From NCBI GenBank assembly GCA_001724265.1, contig MEDY01000660.1, positions 156,567 through 220,566 of the forward strand: 64,000 nucleotides of DNA. The letters run 5' to 3'. Position numbers and translations under genes: made by a program. Position 1 is the first letter of the stretch, and the number at the start of each line of letters is the position of its first letter. This DNA is from Rhizaria sp. SCN 62-66 (lineage: Eukaryota; Rhizaria, unplaced). The notes beneath the pieces are model-generated. The model ran no database searches and had not been told where the DNA came from. It saw nothing but the letters and a program-made list of their open reading frames with translations. Below, one piece after another: positions 1 through 12,000 of the stretch.

Positions 1-1
1 C

Positions 2-3000
2 AGCGGCGGCAGTGGCGACGGTATAGGGGAATGAGAGCGTGTCGGTGGCGGCGAACGAAGGCTCGGTCAAGCCACTGGTGTTGCTCTCCAGCACAAGCTT
101 GTCGCCAGTGCCGTGTCCGTGTCCGCGGGCCTCACTGTCGGGCCCGCTCGTAGTGTAGCTGAAGCTGTTGGTGTTTGTGTCCGGCACGGTCAGAAGCGCC
201 GGACCGCGGCCGAAAGTAGCGTGGGTTGCAATAGCAGCGCGCGGCTGCTGGTGGTGTTGCTGCTGGGGGCCGTGGCCGTGGCTGTGGCTAGTCCCGGTGC
301 TGTTCGAGCTGGACGTGTGGGCAAAAGCGAGGCCTGAGGCAAGCGAGCCGTTGGGAGAGGACGAGATGGTCGTGCTGCTCGTGTTGTGATTGTTGTTAAC
401 ACTACTGCGGTTGACCTCAGCAGTCGCAGAACTCATCGCGGTGGCGTTGACGCTGTTGTTGTTGTTGTCGCTGTCACCGTTGCTCATCACGATCGCGCGG
501 GGACGCAGCCACGCGTCGCTGGTCCGCACCACAGAAGCTGCAGCGCCGTGGTTGGCGTTGTTAGACTGCGGCGCCAGCGCGAGCGGCCGCGCGGGCCCGG
601 GCACTGGCGAGGCCGGCGAGAGCGAGAGCGAGAGCGCAGGGGCGAATCCGTCGGAGACAAGCGTCACAAAGCCAGTCGAAGTGTTGTCCGTAGCGCTGCC
701 GTGCGTTTTGGCACCAGAGTCGTCGTCCTCGAAGTAGTCATCGTTCTGCGCGGCGACGCCCTTGACGTTGCTCTTGTGTTTGCTGTTCATGTAGTGGCCG
801 TAGTTCGGCGAGCCCGCGACGGCGCGTGCGCCCCCGTTTGCGTCGCCACCGTGCGCGTTGCTGCCGCTGCCGCTGTTGGTGTTGGGCCCCATCAGCGGTG
901 ACGGCAGGCCGGTGCGCTCCCGCGGACCGAGGCCCAGCGGGCGGTCGAGGCTGGAGCTGCCGGTAAGCACAGCGTTCGCGCTATGCTCGCTGTTGGAATC
1001 ACCGCGATACGGCTGTTGCTGTTGCTGGTCGCGCTGGTCAAGGTCCACGTTTTCCAGACTGTGCGAGTGAGACAGCGTAAGCGTGAGGTTCGCAACTGGC
1101 AAGCCGGCCAAGTCGGTCGCGTCGCCGGCCTCAGCACCCGCGCCGGTCCACGTGTCACCGAGACCGGCGGTCGCACTGCTGTCGCCGAAGACGCGCGTGT
1201 TGTGGTGCGCGCGATCCTGACCGAGACCCTGACTGTGAGTGTTCACGGTGCCATTGTTGTTGTTGACGCCAGTGTCGCCGTCGGTCCAGCTGAACACGCC
1301 CCAGCCCGAGGCGCCGGCCTCGTCTGCGTCGTGACTGTGCGCGGGTTCCTCGAAGTCGTGGTCGCCGGTTCCAGTGCTAGCGAAACCAAAGCCACTGTTT
1401 GCAGCGTTGCCGTTGCTCTTCCGCGACTGCTGCTGCTGCTGCTGCTGGTCCTGGAGCCTGCGGCGCTGCGGCTGTGCGGGCGACGGCTGTGGCGGCTTCA
1501 GCACAATGCTGCCGCGCCGGGCGGCGTTGAACCCCACGCCTGCGCCCTGGACCGCGCCGCCGGAGATCGCGTTCGCCGGCTGCTGCTGCGTCTGCGTGTT
1601 CTTGCGGGAGCGGCCCGTCTTAAGCGGGCTCGACGGCGGCGTCATAAACACACTGCTGGTGCCGCCGCCGACGTTGAGTCCAAGTCCGAGGCCCACGCCG
1701 CCAGTGACGTTGTTGTTGCTAGCGTTGGCGATGCTGCCGCGGCCCTTCTTGGGACTCACCAGCGCGGCGCCTACGCCCGACGCCGCGCCGCTCCCCGCAC
1801 CGCCGGCCCCGGCGGCGCCGGGCACCGCGGCCGCGGAGGCCGCGGCGGGGCCAGAGTCGCGGCCGGACAGCATGAGCGCGAGCGAGACGGCGGAGGCGGC
1901 GATGGCGTTGCGCGTCGCCGCGGGCCGCAGCGTGCCGGCCGCCGTGGCACCACTCGCGGTCATCAGGTGGCTGTGGCCGTCACCGTCCGCAGCGACGGCG
2001 CCGCTGTTGCCGGCCGCGTTGCTGTCGGTGTTGAAGTCAAAGAAGCCGCTGTTGCCGGCGGTGTAGGGCTGCGAGGGTCGGTGGCGCTGCCCCAGCACCG
2101 GCAGCGGCATCGCGCCGCTGTTGCCGGCACCAGAGGCAGCGTCCATCGCAGCGGGGTCGGGGATGGTGGCGTAGAACGCACTGACGCCGAAGGCGTCGTC
2201 GCCGTGAAGGTTGGCGTCGCTGTTCATATATACGCCGTCGTTGTCGTCGTAGTTGAAGTGGCCGAAGCCGCCGACCGCGTGACTGGTCTGCTGCGCCTCC
2301 GCCGCCGCCGCGGCCGCCGCAGCGTGGCGCTGCGCCTGCTGGCCGTGCGCGGAGAGTGCGAGCGGGTTCGAGAGCGACATGGACATGCGCGACGGGGACG
2401 CGGAGCCGCCCAGCCGGCCTCTCAGCTTGCTGCCGGGGCCGTGCATCGCGCCGCCGCCGAGCCGCTTGCCCGCGACCAGGCCGAAGCCAGCGCCGGCGCG
2501 GTGACCGGCGGCCTTGCCCGCTTTGCCCCGGCCCTTGCCGTTGCCGTTGGTGGGCGAGTGCGAGCGCGAGGGTGACCAGCACGGCGAATGCGTCGGCGCG
2601 TAGCTCGTCGACACCATCGTGAAGCCAGTCAGGTCGATGACGCACACGTCGCCGGCGCCGCGGGCGAGCAGCGCGCGCTCGTGCGGCAGCGGGAGCCCGC
2701 CGCCGAGCTCGGGGCGGCACGTCACGCCGCGGTACAGCTGCACCTGGTGCGGGCGCAGGCGCGTGAGCAGGCCGGAGTATTTGCAGACGAAAGGGAGCTT
2801 CAGCGACGCCAGCGACGGCGGGTGCTGCTGAAGATGCTCGTGGTCCTGCGTTGCTGAAAAGTTGCGACTCTGCTGCTGCTGCAGGTCGTGCGACGCGCTG
2901 GCGTTGTTTGCTGTTGCCGGGAAGAGCGATCTGACGACAGAACGGCCGTCCTTGGCACTGGCGGTGCCACCAGCCGCGTCGCTGTTGCCGTTGTAGCCGG

Positions 3001-6000
3001 CAGCGACGCTGGTGTTGTGATGCACGAGGGACGGCGCGGCCGCGAGCCCCGACGTCGGCGCAATCGGCATCAGATCCGGCGAGGTCTCGGCGCTCACGGT
3101 CAGCGGGAACAGGGCCGGTGCGGCGGCCACGACGCTGAGGCCCGACGCGGCGGGCAGCGGCAGCGGCAGCGGGGGGAACGGCGGCGAGGACGACGCCGAC
3201 GCCGTGCCTTCACCGGACATGCCAGTGAGGCCAGCGCCTGTGTTCACAGTTGCTCTAAGAGGAGGACTTGTCGTGGTCGTCGTGGTTGTAGCAAGAAAGT
3301 TTTCGCCACCATGGCGTTGCTCGAGGGCGAGACTGACGAGGCTCTTGTCCGCATTGTTGTTCAGCGTCCTCGTGGTGGGGCCCACAATGGGGGTGTACTG
3401 CGGCGACAGCGCCTTGAGGTTGCCGACCTCGAGGTCGATGTCCGAGCAGGGGCTGTCGCCGTCGCCCGGGTACCGCCGCACCGACAGCAACGACGGCGAG
3501 AAGGGCGTCGCGCCGCCGGCGTTGGCGTCGAGCTCGCTGTCGCCGGCGACGTCGCGCTCGCGCTCGCTTGTGCTGCGGCTCTGGCTGGGGCCCGTGAGGA
3601 CGATGCCGGCGACACCGATGGTCTTGCTGTGGCCGTTGTTGCTCGTCCGACTGGCGTGGCCAGAGGCACTGCCGCTGTGGCTGGGGTAGGTGGAGAGCGT
3701 CGTCGTCACCGCAGCTAAATCGTTCTCGTTGCTGTTCTTGGAGCGCAGGGGCGCGCGCAAAGAACCCTTCTCACCCCTGTTGATGTTTGCGTTGTAGTTG
3801 ATGACAACACCGTTCACAAGATCATCAGAAGTAACGCCATTGTTGATTTTGCCGTCGATGGCGACTGCGACAGCGGGTTGAGGGAGCAGCGGTAGAGCGT
3901 CATTGTAAGCATTGGCATAGCCAATGCCGGCAGCGCCGTAGTTGTTAAAAGGAAGTAGTCCAGTGAGCATTGCCCAAGCAACGGGGTCGCAGCAGCAGGG
4001 GCACGCCACGCACGGGCAGCAGTCACATCCGGCAGTAGCGCGAACATTCGCATTGGGAACAGTGTCAACGAGGTTTTGGCTGTCGGAGTCGCCGAGCGAG
4101 ACGCAAGGCACCAGGTTAGTGTGACCAGTGACTGGGGCAACTTCAGCGCTCGAGTTTCCGCCAGTCATCGGAGCAGCGGTGGCAACGGCAGCGGTGCGGC
4201 TGCTGGGACTGCCACTGCCGCTGTTCAAGTGGCTGTAGTTGTGACTGTTGCCGAGGCGCACCGCAGCCTCGCTGTCCGCAACGCTGGCAGTGACCACAGG
4301 CGCCACAGCAACGGCTGCGACATGGGCGGCAGTGGCCGGGCTCGCGCGAGCCGACGACGACTGTGAAGCGACCGCGTCCCACTTAGACGCCACAAGGTCA
4401 CCCTTAGACAGCTCAGTACTGGCGACAACGGTGGCCTCAGCAGCAGCAGCAGCAGCGGTTGCAGCAGCATCAGCAGCGGCAGCGGCGTCCGCGGCGGCCG
4501 CGAGCGCTGCCGCCAACACAGGTGCGTCAATACCGGTGATGCGGCGCCTATGCTTACCCGCGGCCGCAGTCGCGGCCAGTGCAGCCGCGCTGGCGCTGGT
4601 GCTCATGGGAGCAAAGGGCACCACAGCGGGGCTGGCGGCGGCGCTCGCGTTGGTGCTGCCGCCGCCGCTGCCGTTGGTGCTGCGGGCCACGGTGGCAGCG
4701 TTTGCGGTCGCGTCGCCCGCGGAGTTGCCCACGGTGACGGAAGCACCGCCGGCGCTGAGCGACGGGGAGCTGTTGACAGCTGTGCCGGGGTTCGCGCCGT
4801 TGCTCAAAGCCGAGCCGGGCGGCGGAGTCGCGCGCGTGAGCGAGGGCGACGGGCGCTCGTGGTTGTGGCCGTGAGCAGGCGAGTTGCCCTGCGCGGGGGT
4901 GGCGACGTGGGGCAGTGCACGAGTGTGTGATTGTGACTGAGCCTGCGTCTGCCCCTGCGTTTGCGCCAATGACAGACCGACCAGGTGCAGCTGCTGTTGC
5001 TGCTGGTGCTGCAACAACTGCTGTTGCTGCTGTGCCAAGAGCAGCGGCGAGTGCGGGGATGAGCCGGCCGCGACAGCTGTACCGTTGCTGTTGTAGTTTA
5101 CATTGCTGTGTAGCTGCAGCGGCGACAATCCCTGAGCCTGCTGCTGCTGTTGCTGCAGCTGCTGTGAATTTTGCGAAAGCTGAATCTGTAGCTGCAACTG
5201 CTGCAACTGCGGCGACTGCGCCAGCGCCTGCGTAAGCGACTGAGTGCGCGCGTGCTGCGGGGGGAACGGCGGCTGCGATTGGGGCTGGAACTGGGACAGG
5301 ACGACGCCGGAGCCCACGGCCACCGCTGTCGTCGCGGGGCTCATCCCCAGAGCAGCCGCGCCACTCGCGACAACGTCGCCATTGTTGGCGTTGTTGCTGG
5401 TCCAGCGCTGGGTGCGGCGCGAGCGGCGAGACGCGCGGGAGGTCTGGCTCGCGCCTTCGGTCTCGTCGTCGCCGAGCTCGCCGTCGCCGTCGCGGCCGTA
5501 CGGGGGCCGCTGCGACTGCTGGTAGTAGTCGTGCTGCGAGATCGAAGGCATATCCGTGGACACGACATTCTGCCCGGCCAGCGTTGGGCTCGAGACTGCA
5601 GCGGCGAAGCCTGCGCTAGTGCTCCCAGCGGCGTTGCCGCTGGCACTTCGACTGAAGCTGAGAGGGCTGAGGCTGCTGTAGACACTGGGGCCTGCGGTGG
5701 GGCCGGCGGGAACCATGTTCAGCGATGGCATGATGTCGTACGCCATGGTCTCGGGCAGCCTGCGGGCGGGCACGCGGCCGCTGCTGCTGCTACTGCCGCT
5801 GCGGGTGCCACCGCCGGCGCCGCCCATGTTGACGTTTGCGTCCCCGACGGGTGGGCGCGCGACGAGACGCGGGGCGCGGCCTGACGCAGAGCCAGTGGCA
5901 GAGCTGGCATTCGCAGCCGCATTCGCAGCCGCAGCAGCGGAGGCGGCGGCAGCGGCAGTGGGGCTGGGGCCAGGGCTTCCAGGGGCGGCGCTGGTGTTGG

Positions 6001-9000
6001 CGCTGGAGAGCGCGCGCGAGGCGCCCAGCGGGGGCGACACGGGGGGCAGCAGGGCGTCTGAGCTGGTGTTGATGTTGTTGTTGTAGCCGACAAACGCGGT
6101 GCTCGTGCGGCGAGAGGGCGCTGCGCTGGCAGTGCTGTTGGATCCGACGCCAGCTGCACAGAAGTTCGTCGGGCCAGCAGTAGGAGCGGCGGCGCACTGG
6201 ACCTGGCCTTGCGCTTGCGACTGAGACTGAGTGAGGCTTCTCGCCGACGACGAGGACGAAGATGAAGACACAGTGACCGCGAGTTGCGGCAGCGCTGAAG
6301 CACTGACGCCCGCAGTCGCGCTGCCACCGTGCCTGTTGGGGCTCTGAGCTTGGCTCTGGCTTTGCGACTGCGTCTCCATCGGGCCGTTGCTGTTGTCGTA
6401 GCCATAGCTCTGCGTGTGCAGCAGACTGTGGCTGTGCACGTGCGTTTGTGTGAGGCTGTGGCTGTGCATAAAGTTGCTGTGAGAGCGCCCGTGGCCGGAC
6501 CCAGACCCGTGCACGTGCATCGGCAAAGGCGCAGCGGTAGTCGTGACTGTAGACATCGGAGCACCCGCAATATCTGCGCTGTAAGCGCTCATGTTGTTGC
6601 TTGTGATGGTGTGCAGCACTTGCGTGTGCGTCTGTGTGATGCTGACCCTGTGGGTAGTCACGGCGTGCGGGTGCTGAGGGCAGTCGCGGCAGTGGGCGGC
6701 CACACCGGAGTGGGCGCGACTGCAGCCCACTGCGTGGCCGTCCGGTAGCAGCAGCACCACACCGTTAGCGCCGACAACACTCGGAGCAAGCGCGGTGCTG
6801 TCGCCGTCGCCGCTGTTGACGGTCAGAGCGGTGAGACGGCCGTGCGCGCGCGCGCAGTGGTGTGAGTGCGGCGGCAATGCGGCCGGCAGCGGCTGCGGCT
6901 GCGCGGGCGCGTACTGGTGCAGCAGCAACGGCGACACACTGCTTCTCATGTTCAAACCAGCAGCAGAAACAGTGCCGTACGCACGGCTGTTGCGGGCCGA
7001 CGTGTTCGCAGTGCCAAGCCCGTTCTTGGCCGCTCCAGCGGCGGTGTAGCTCACGGCATTGAGGCTGCTCTCGTTGTCGAGCTTGGACTGGCTCTGCGCG
7101 GCGTGCAGCATCGCGAGGGTGCTGCCACCGGGCGTGAGCGCGGGCGCAAACCAGAGGCAGTGCACGACGCCCGCGAGCGTGCCCAGCAGCCGCTCCTGCA
7201 TCACGGGTAGCGCGCCGACAACGCTGCCGCGGCGCACTGGCACCGGCGACGCGGGCGCGTGTGCGCCCATAACGCCGGCGGCGGTGCGGCCCGCGGTGAG
7301 CTGCAGCAGCGTGCACAGCCGCTGCAGCGCGCTGAGGCTGGCCGAGGCCACGTCAGCGATGCTGCCGGCGTCTGCGGCGCGCAGCGCGATGACGAACGCG
7401 CCGCGGCCGCTGCCGGAATGGCTCTGCGCGGCGCCCGCGCCGGCCGTCTGGCCGCGGGGCCCGTAGAGCGGGTGCGTGAGCAGGTGGCGGCGCAGCACGC
7501 TGGCAGGCGACAGGGCGCGCGCGAGGCGGGCGGCGCGCACGGCAGCGCGGCGGGACGCGGAGGCGGCGGCCGTGGCGGCAGCGGCGGCCGCGGAAGCGAG
7601 CGCGATGGTGTGCGAGTGGGCGTTGTGGCTCTCGTGGTGGCTGGGATGGCAGCAGTGACTGGTCGCGGTGTGTGACTGGCTTTGCACCGTCGCGCCGCGG
7701 TGGCGAGGGTGCCTGCGCGGGGGCCGCAGACTGCCCCGACCGCGCACATTATAGCCGTCGCTACTGTCGTTGTTGTGGCTGTACGCGGAGCTGAGGTTGG
7801 CGTTGCCGAGGTTGAGCGCCATGCTCACGGCGCTGGTGCGCGCAGTGTTGATGCAGTTGCTGTGGGTGTGGTGGTCCGAGTCGTCGCAGTGAGCCGAGGT
7901 CGTCGTCTCGCCGCGCACCCGACCCAGCCCCGGGATGGCCAAGTACGCGTCGCTTGTGGTCCCTGTAGCAGTGTTGACTTCGGGCAGTGCGTCGATGCTC
8001 CCAGCGCCAGTCGCAGGTGCAGGCGTCGCGCTGGCGTCGCCCCTGCCGCTGGAACCATCGTCAGACAGACAATCGCATTCACAGTAACAGCGCTCGTCGG
8101 CATCTTTGGCATCTTGGTCATCGGCACTGTGAGTGTTCGCTCGAATCTTGCTCGCCCTCGGCTTCTGGATGTGCGCATCACAGTCAGTGTAGGAGCACAG
8201 CTGCGACGAGCTCGAGCCCGAGCCCGAGCCACTCTCACTTCCGCTGTCGACAGTCGAGTTACACTCATAATGACTGCAATCATTATTGCTGCAATCCAAA
8301 CCAGAGTCCGAGCCCGAGTCGGAGTGGGAGTACCAGGCGTCGCTGTTGCTGTCTTCGCTGTCGCTCAGCTCCACAACAGCAGGCGACATCACTGCAGCTG
8401 CAGCAGCAGCGGCGGCAGAGGAAGCAGCAGCCGCACTCGCGGTACCAGTAGAACTGTTACCACGCTTATTGAGGTTCTTCATGTTGTTGCGGCCTCTCCG
8501 ACCCCAGCCCTTACCACCCACAGCGTTGTTCTTATTTTCATTGCCGCTCTTAGGCCTGAGTTCGCGCCGCGCGCCGTCATCCGCGTCGCCGCACTCGCCG
8601 CGCACGAGATGCAGCAGCGCCGCCGCGGCCTGGCACGCGGCCTCGACCACGGGCGCGCCCGCGGCGGCCGCGAGCGGGCCGACGGAGCTGGAGAAGGCCT
8701 CCACGGCTTCCGCGGTAAGGAAGCGCAGCGGCAGGAGACCGCGCGCGAGGGTGCGCTCGCGGACGCGGCCGCTGCGGGTCGCCGCGGGCAGCAGCGAGCG
8801 CGCGAGCAGCGACAGCGCGGGCGCAGAGGAGCAGGAGCAGAGGTACGCGGCGGCGCGGGCCGCGGGTGGCACTGCAGCGCACAACAGACACCCGCTCACA
8901 GCATTGTTATCGCTGTAGCTACCAGCGCGAAGCCAGGCTGCAGTCGAGGCAGCCGCCGCGGCCGCGGCTGCGGAGGCCGCGGCGGCGGCGGCCGTGGCGG

Positions 9001-12000
9001 GCAGCAGCAGCGGCAGCGCGGAGTCGTCTTCGTCCTCGGCGGGCGTCGTTAGCGCCGGCACCAGCAGCGAGGGCAGTGCGTGGCGCGGCGCGGGCGTCAG
9101 CAAGAAGGGCAACACGTGGCCGTTGCCATGCGTCATGCCAGCGCAGCCGTTGCCAGCAGCGTCGCGGACAACGTCAACACTCGCGTTGCTTTCGTTCAAT
9201 TCAAAGTTATAATTGTCGTAATTGCTGTTGCTGTTGACGTCAGAGCGCTTGGCGAGCTCTTGCGCAACTTCCTTGGCATCTGGTGCAGAGAGCAAGTCGG
9301 CAGAGGCCGCCGCGGGTAGCAGCCATGCCGCGGGCAGCGGGGCTGGGCCGGGCAGCGGCGGCGCGGGCGGCACGACGGCCTGCGACTGCGCCTGCCACAG
9401 CGCGCTGCCGCCACCGCCTTGCTGCTGTTGCTGCGGAGTGAGGTTGCTTAGACCGGGCGGGATGTACTGCGGCCACAGGTCCGCCGCGGCGGCCGCAGCG
9501 CCGGCGGCTGCGGCGGGCGGCAGCGGCAGCGGGGCCAGCCGCAGGCGCGTGCGCTTGGGCAGCAGCCACTGGCGCTGCGCCTTGGCCGGGACGGCGACCT
9601 GAGTTGCGTCGTCTGCACCGGCGTTGGCGATAGTGTGGTGCTGCTTGCGCTGCTGCTTAGAGCGTTTCTTAGTGACGTAATAGGCGTTGTTGTCATCGCT
9701 GTCGCTGCAGTCGTGGTCCCGGTCGCTCTCGTAGCCAATGAGAACGTTGCCGTAGATGTCGCGGGGCGGGTCTTCGTGCTGCTCGCGGTCGCCGCTGTGC
9801 TGCGGATCACGGTCACGGTCACGATCGTGCTGAGTGTAGTCGCCACTATCTTTGCGCTCGAGCTCCAAGCTGTTGCCGCGTTGCAGCCCACGCTTCTCTA
9901 GGTCTTGCTCTTGATCCTTGTGCTCTTGCTGCTGCTGATGCTGCTGCTGCTCCGCTGCGGTTGAGGGGCCGGGAGTGCTGCCGCGCGAGAGCGAGATGTG
10001 GCCGAGGTCACGGTTCTGCTGGTACCGGTCGCCACTCGCGCTGTCCACGGCTCCGTGGCCGCTGTTCACGTTTGCGCTCGCGCGTGCATTCACGTTGGTT
10101 TTCGCGTTATTACTGTTATCATCGGTATCAGGATCTGAGTCGCCAGACGCGACAGCGGACTTGGCCACTGTCGTCGGCACGTTGTGCACGTTGCCAGAAC
10201 TCTGGGTCCGCGCACCAGCGCCGAGCTTCGGACTCGGCTTGAGCCTGCCGCCGAGGCTCAGGAGCCCCGCCGCAGTGCCCAGCGGGGGGCTGCCACTCTT
10301 GCTATTGCCGGCAGCACAGTCTGCGGTCGCAGCGGCGCCGGATCGGCTGTAACTGCGACTCTGGCTGTTGCTATTGCTGTGGCTGAGCCCAGTGTGGGCA
10401 GCGTGGTGGCGCGCTTTGAGGCTCGCACCCTTGAAGCTAGGAGAACCGCGATACAGCGGGTTTTCAGTTGCATTTGCAGCTACAGCTGCAGGAGAGCTTG
10501 TGTTTGCCTTAGCGGGCACGGTGACTGTGGTCGTCGCCACGGTTGTCGTCGTCAGAGTCGTCGTGGTCAAGGTAGCGCCAGCCCCGTCGGCACCGCTGCT
10601 GGACTCGTGGCCACTGGCGCGGGTCTCGCGACCACTGGCACGGCTCGAACTGTTGTGGAGACTCCCGCCGAGTGTTTTACTGCCAGCCGTGCTGTGTTGC
10701 GCGGTCATAGACGCGCCCGCGGTCATCACCAGCCCGCTGCCAACGTGGTCAGAACTCTCAGCGCTCTTCGAGACGTCCCCAGTGTAGTGACGGCAGTCAT
10801 GACGGTGGCGACCTGTGTGACTGTGAGCCGCGCAGCGACCGTGGCCGTGCTTGTGCTGGTCGTTGTGGCCGTGCTTGCAGTGGTTGCGGTTGTGCTTGCT
10901 GCTGTTGCTGCTGCTAGCACCGACAGAAACACCCTTTGACGGCAGCACACCCTTTAACTCAGCATCAGCGTCGATGATCTCAATCACACACACACCCTTA
11001 CCAGTCGCACCTCCACTCGCCGACGCACTTGTGCTCACAAACTCAGCGTCACGCACACCAGCATGAGTGCTGCTAGTCGAAACGATGTGGCCGTTGGAGA
11101 TCGCCGCGGCATCGGCGGCCCGATCAGCGCTGACCTTGGCCGCCGCAGCAGCCTTCGCAGTCGCACTCCTGAACCGCAGCGCAATGCGCACCGCGCCCTC
11201 GCACACGACACACGCGTGGTCGCCGCCCCTGCGACTGTGTGCAGCTCCAGCAGAGTGACCGTGAGCGCCTGCGTGACTGTGAGCTGCAGCGGTTGCAGAG
11301 CTCATGTCCGAGTGGCTGTGCGCGCGAGGCACACCGCGCAGCAGCGCCAGCAGCAGCGGGTTGCCGTGCGGCGACGTGCGCTGCGGCAGGTCGATCAGCG
11401 CGGCCAGCAGAGTGCCCGCGCTGCCCGCGACGAGCCGCGGCCACAGGGGCGGCACTGTCACGGCCACCGCCGTCGCAGTTGCGGTGACGGTGATCACGGT
11501 CGTGCTGCCGCTCGCGGTGCTCTTGCCGCCAGAGATACGACTCGCGGTGTCGGTGTCGGCATTCAGCACGGCCATCTCGATCGAACTGCCGTTGTCCGCT
11601 TTGCCGGAACCGTTTGCGTTGCTCAGAGTTACAGTCTTACCAGCAGTTGCTGAAACTGTGTTTGTGGTGGGAGCCTTGCTTTCGTCCTCGGTCTTCGAGG
11701 TCGTCGTCGTCGTCGTCGTCGTCACTGTCGTGGTGGTGGCTGTGAGCGCCTTGGCCGTGCACCGGGCCTCGAGCACAATCGCCAGCGGCTCCAGCACCAG
11801 CGCGTGCACGACGATCGCGCCCACGAACGACACTGCCCAGCCCCAGTCGCCGAGCGGAGCGCCCAGCACGGCGCCCGAGCCCGCGTCCACCGCGGGCGCG
11901 AGGGTCGGCAGCGAGACGAACGCGATGACCGGGATCACGAGCCCCGCCAGCCAGCCGAAGACGGTCACCGCTCCAGCAGTGTACAAGCCGGCCGCGCGGC

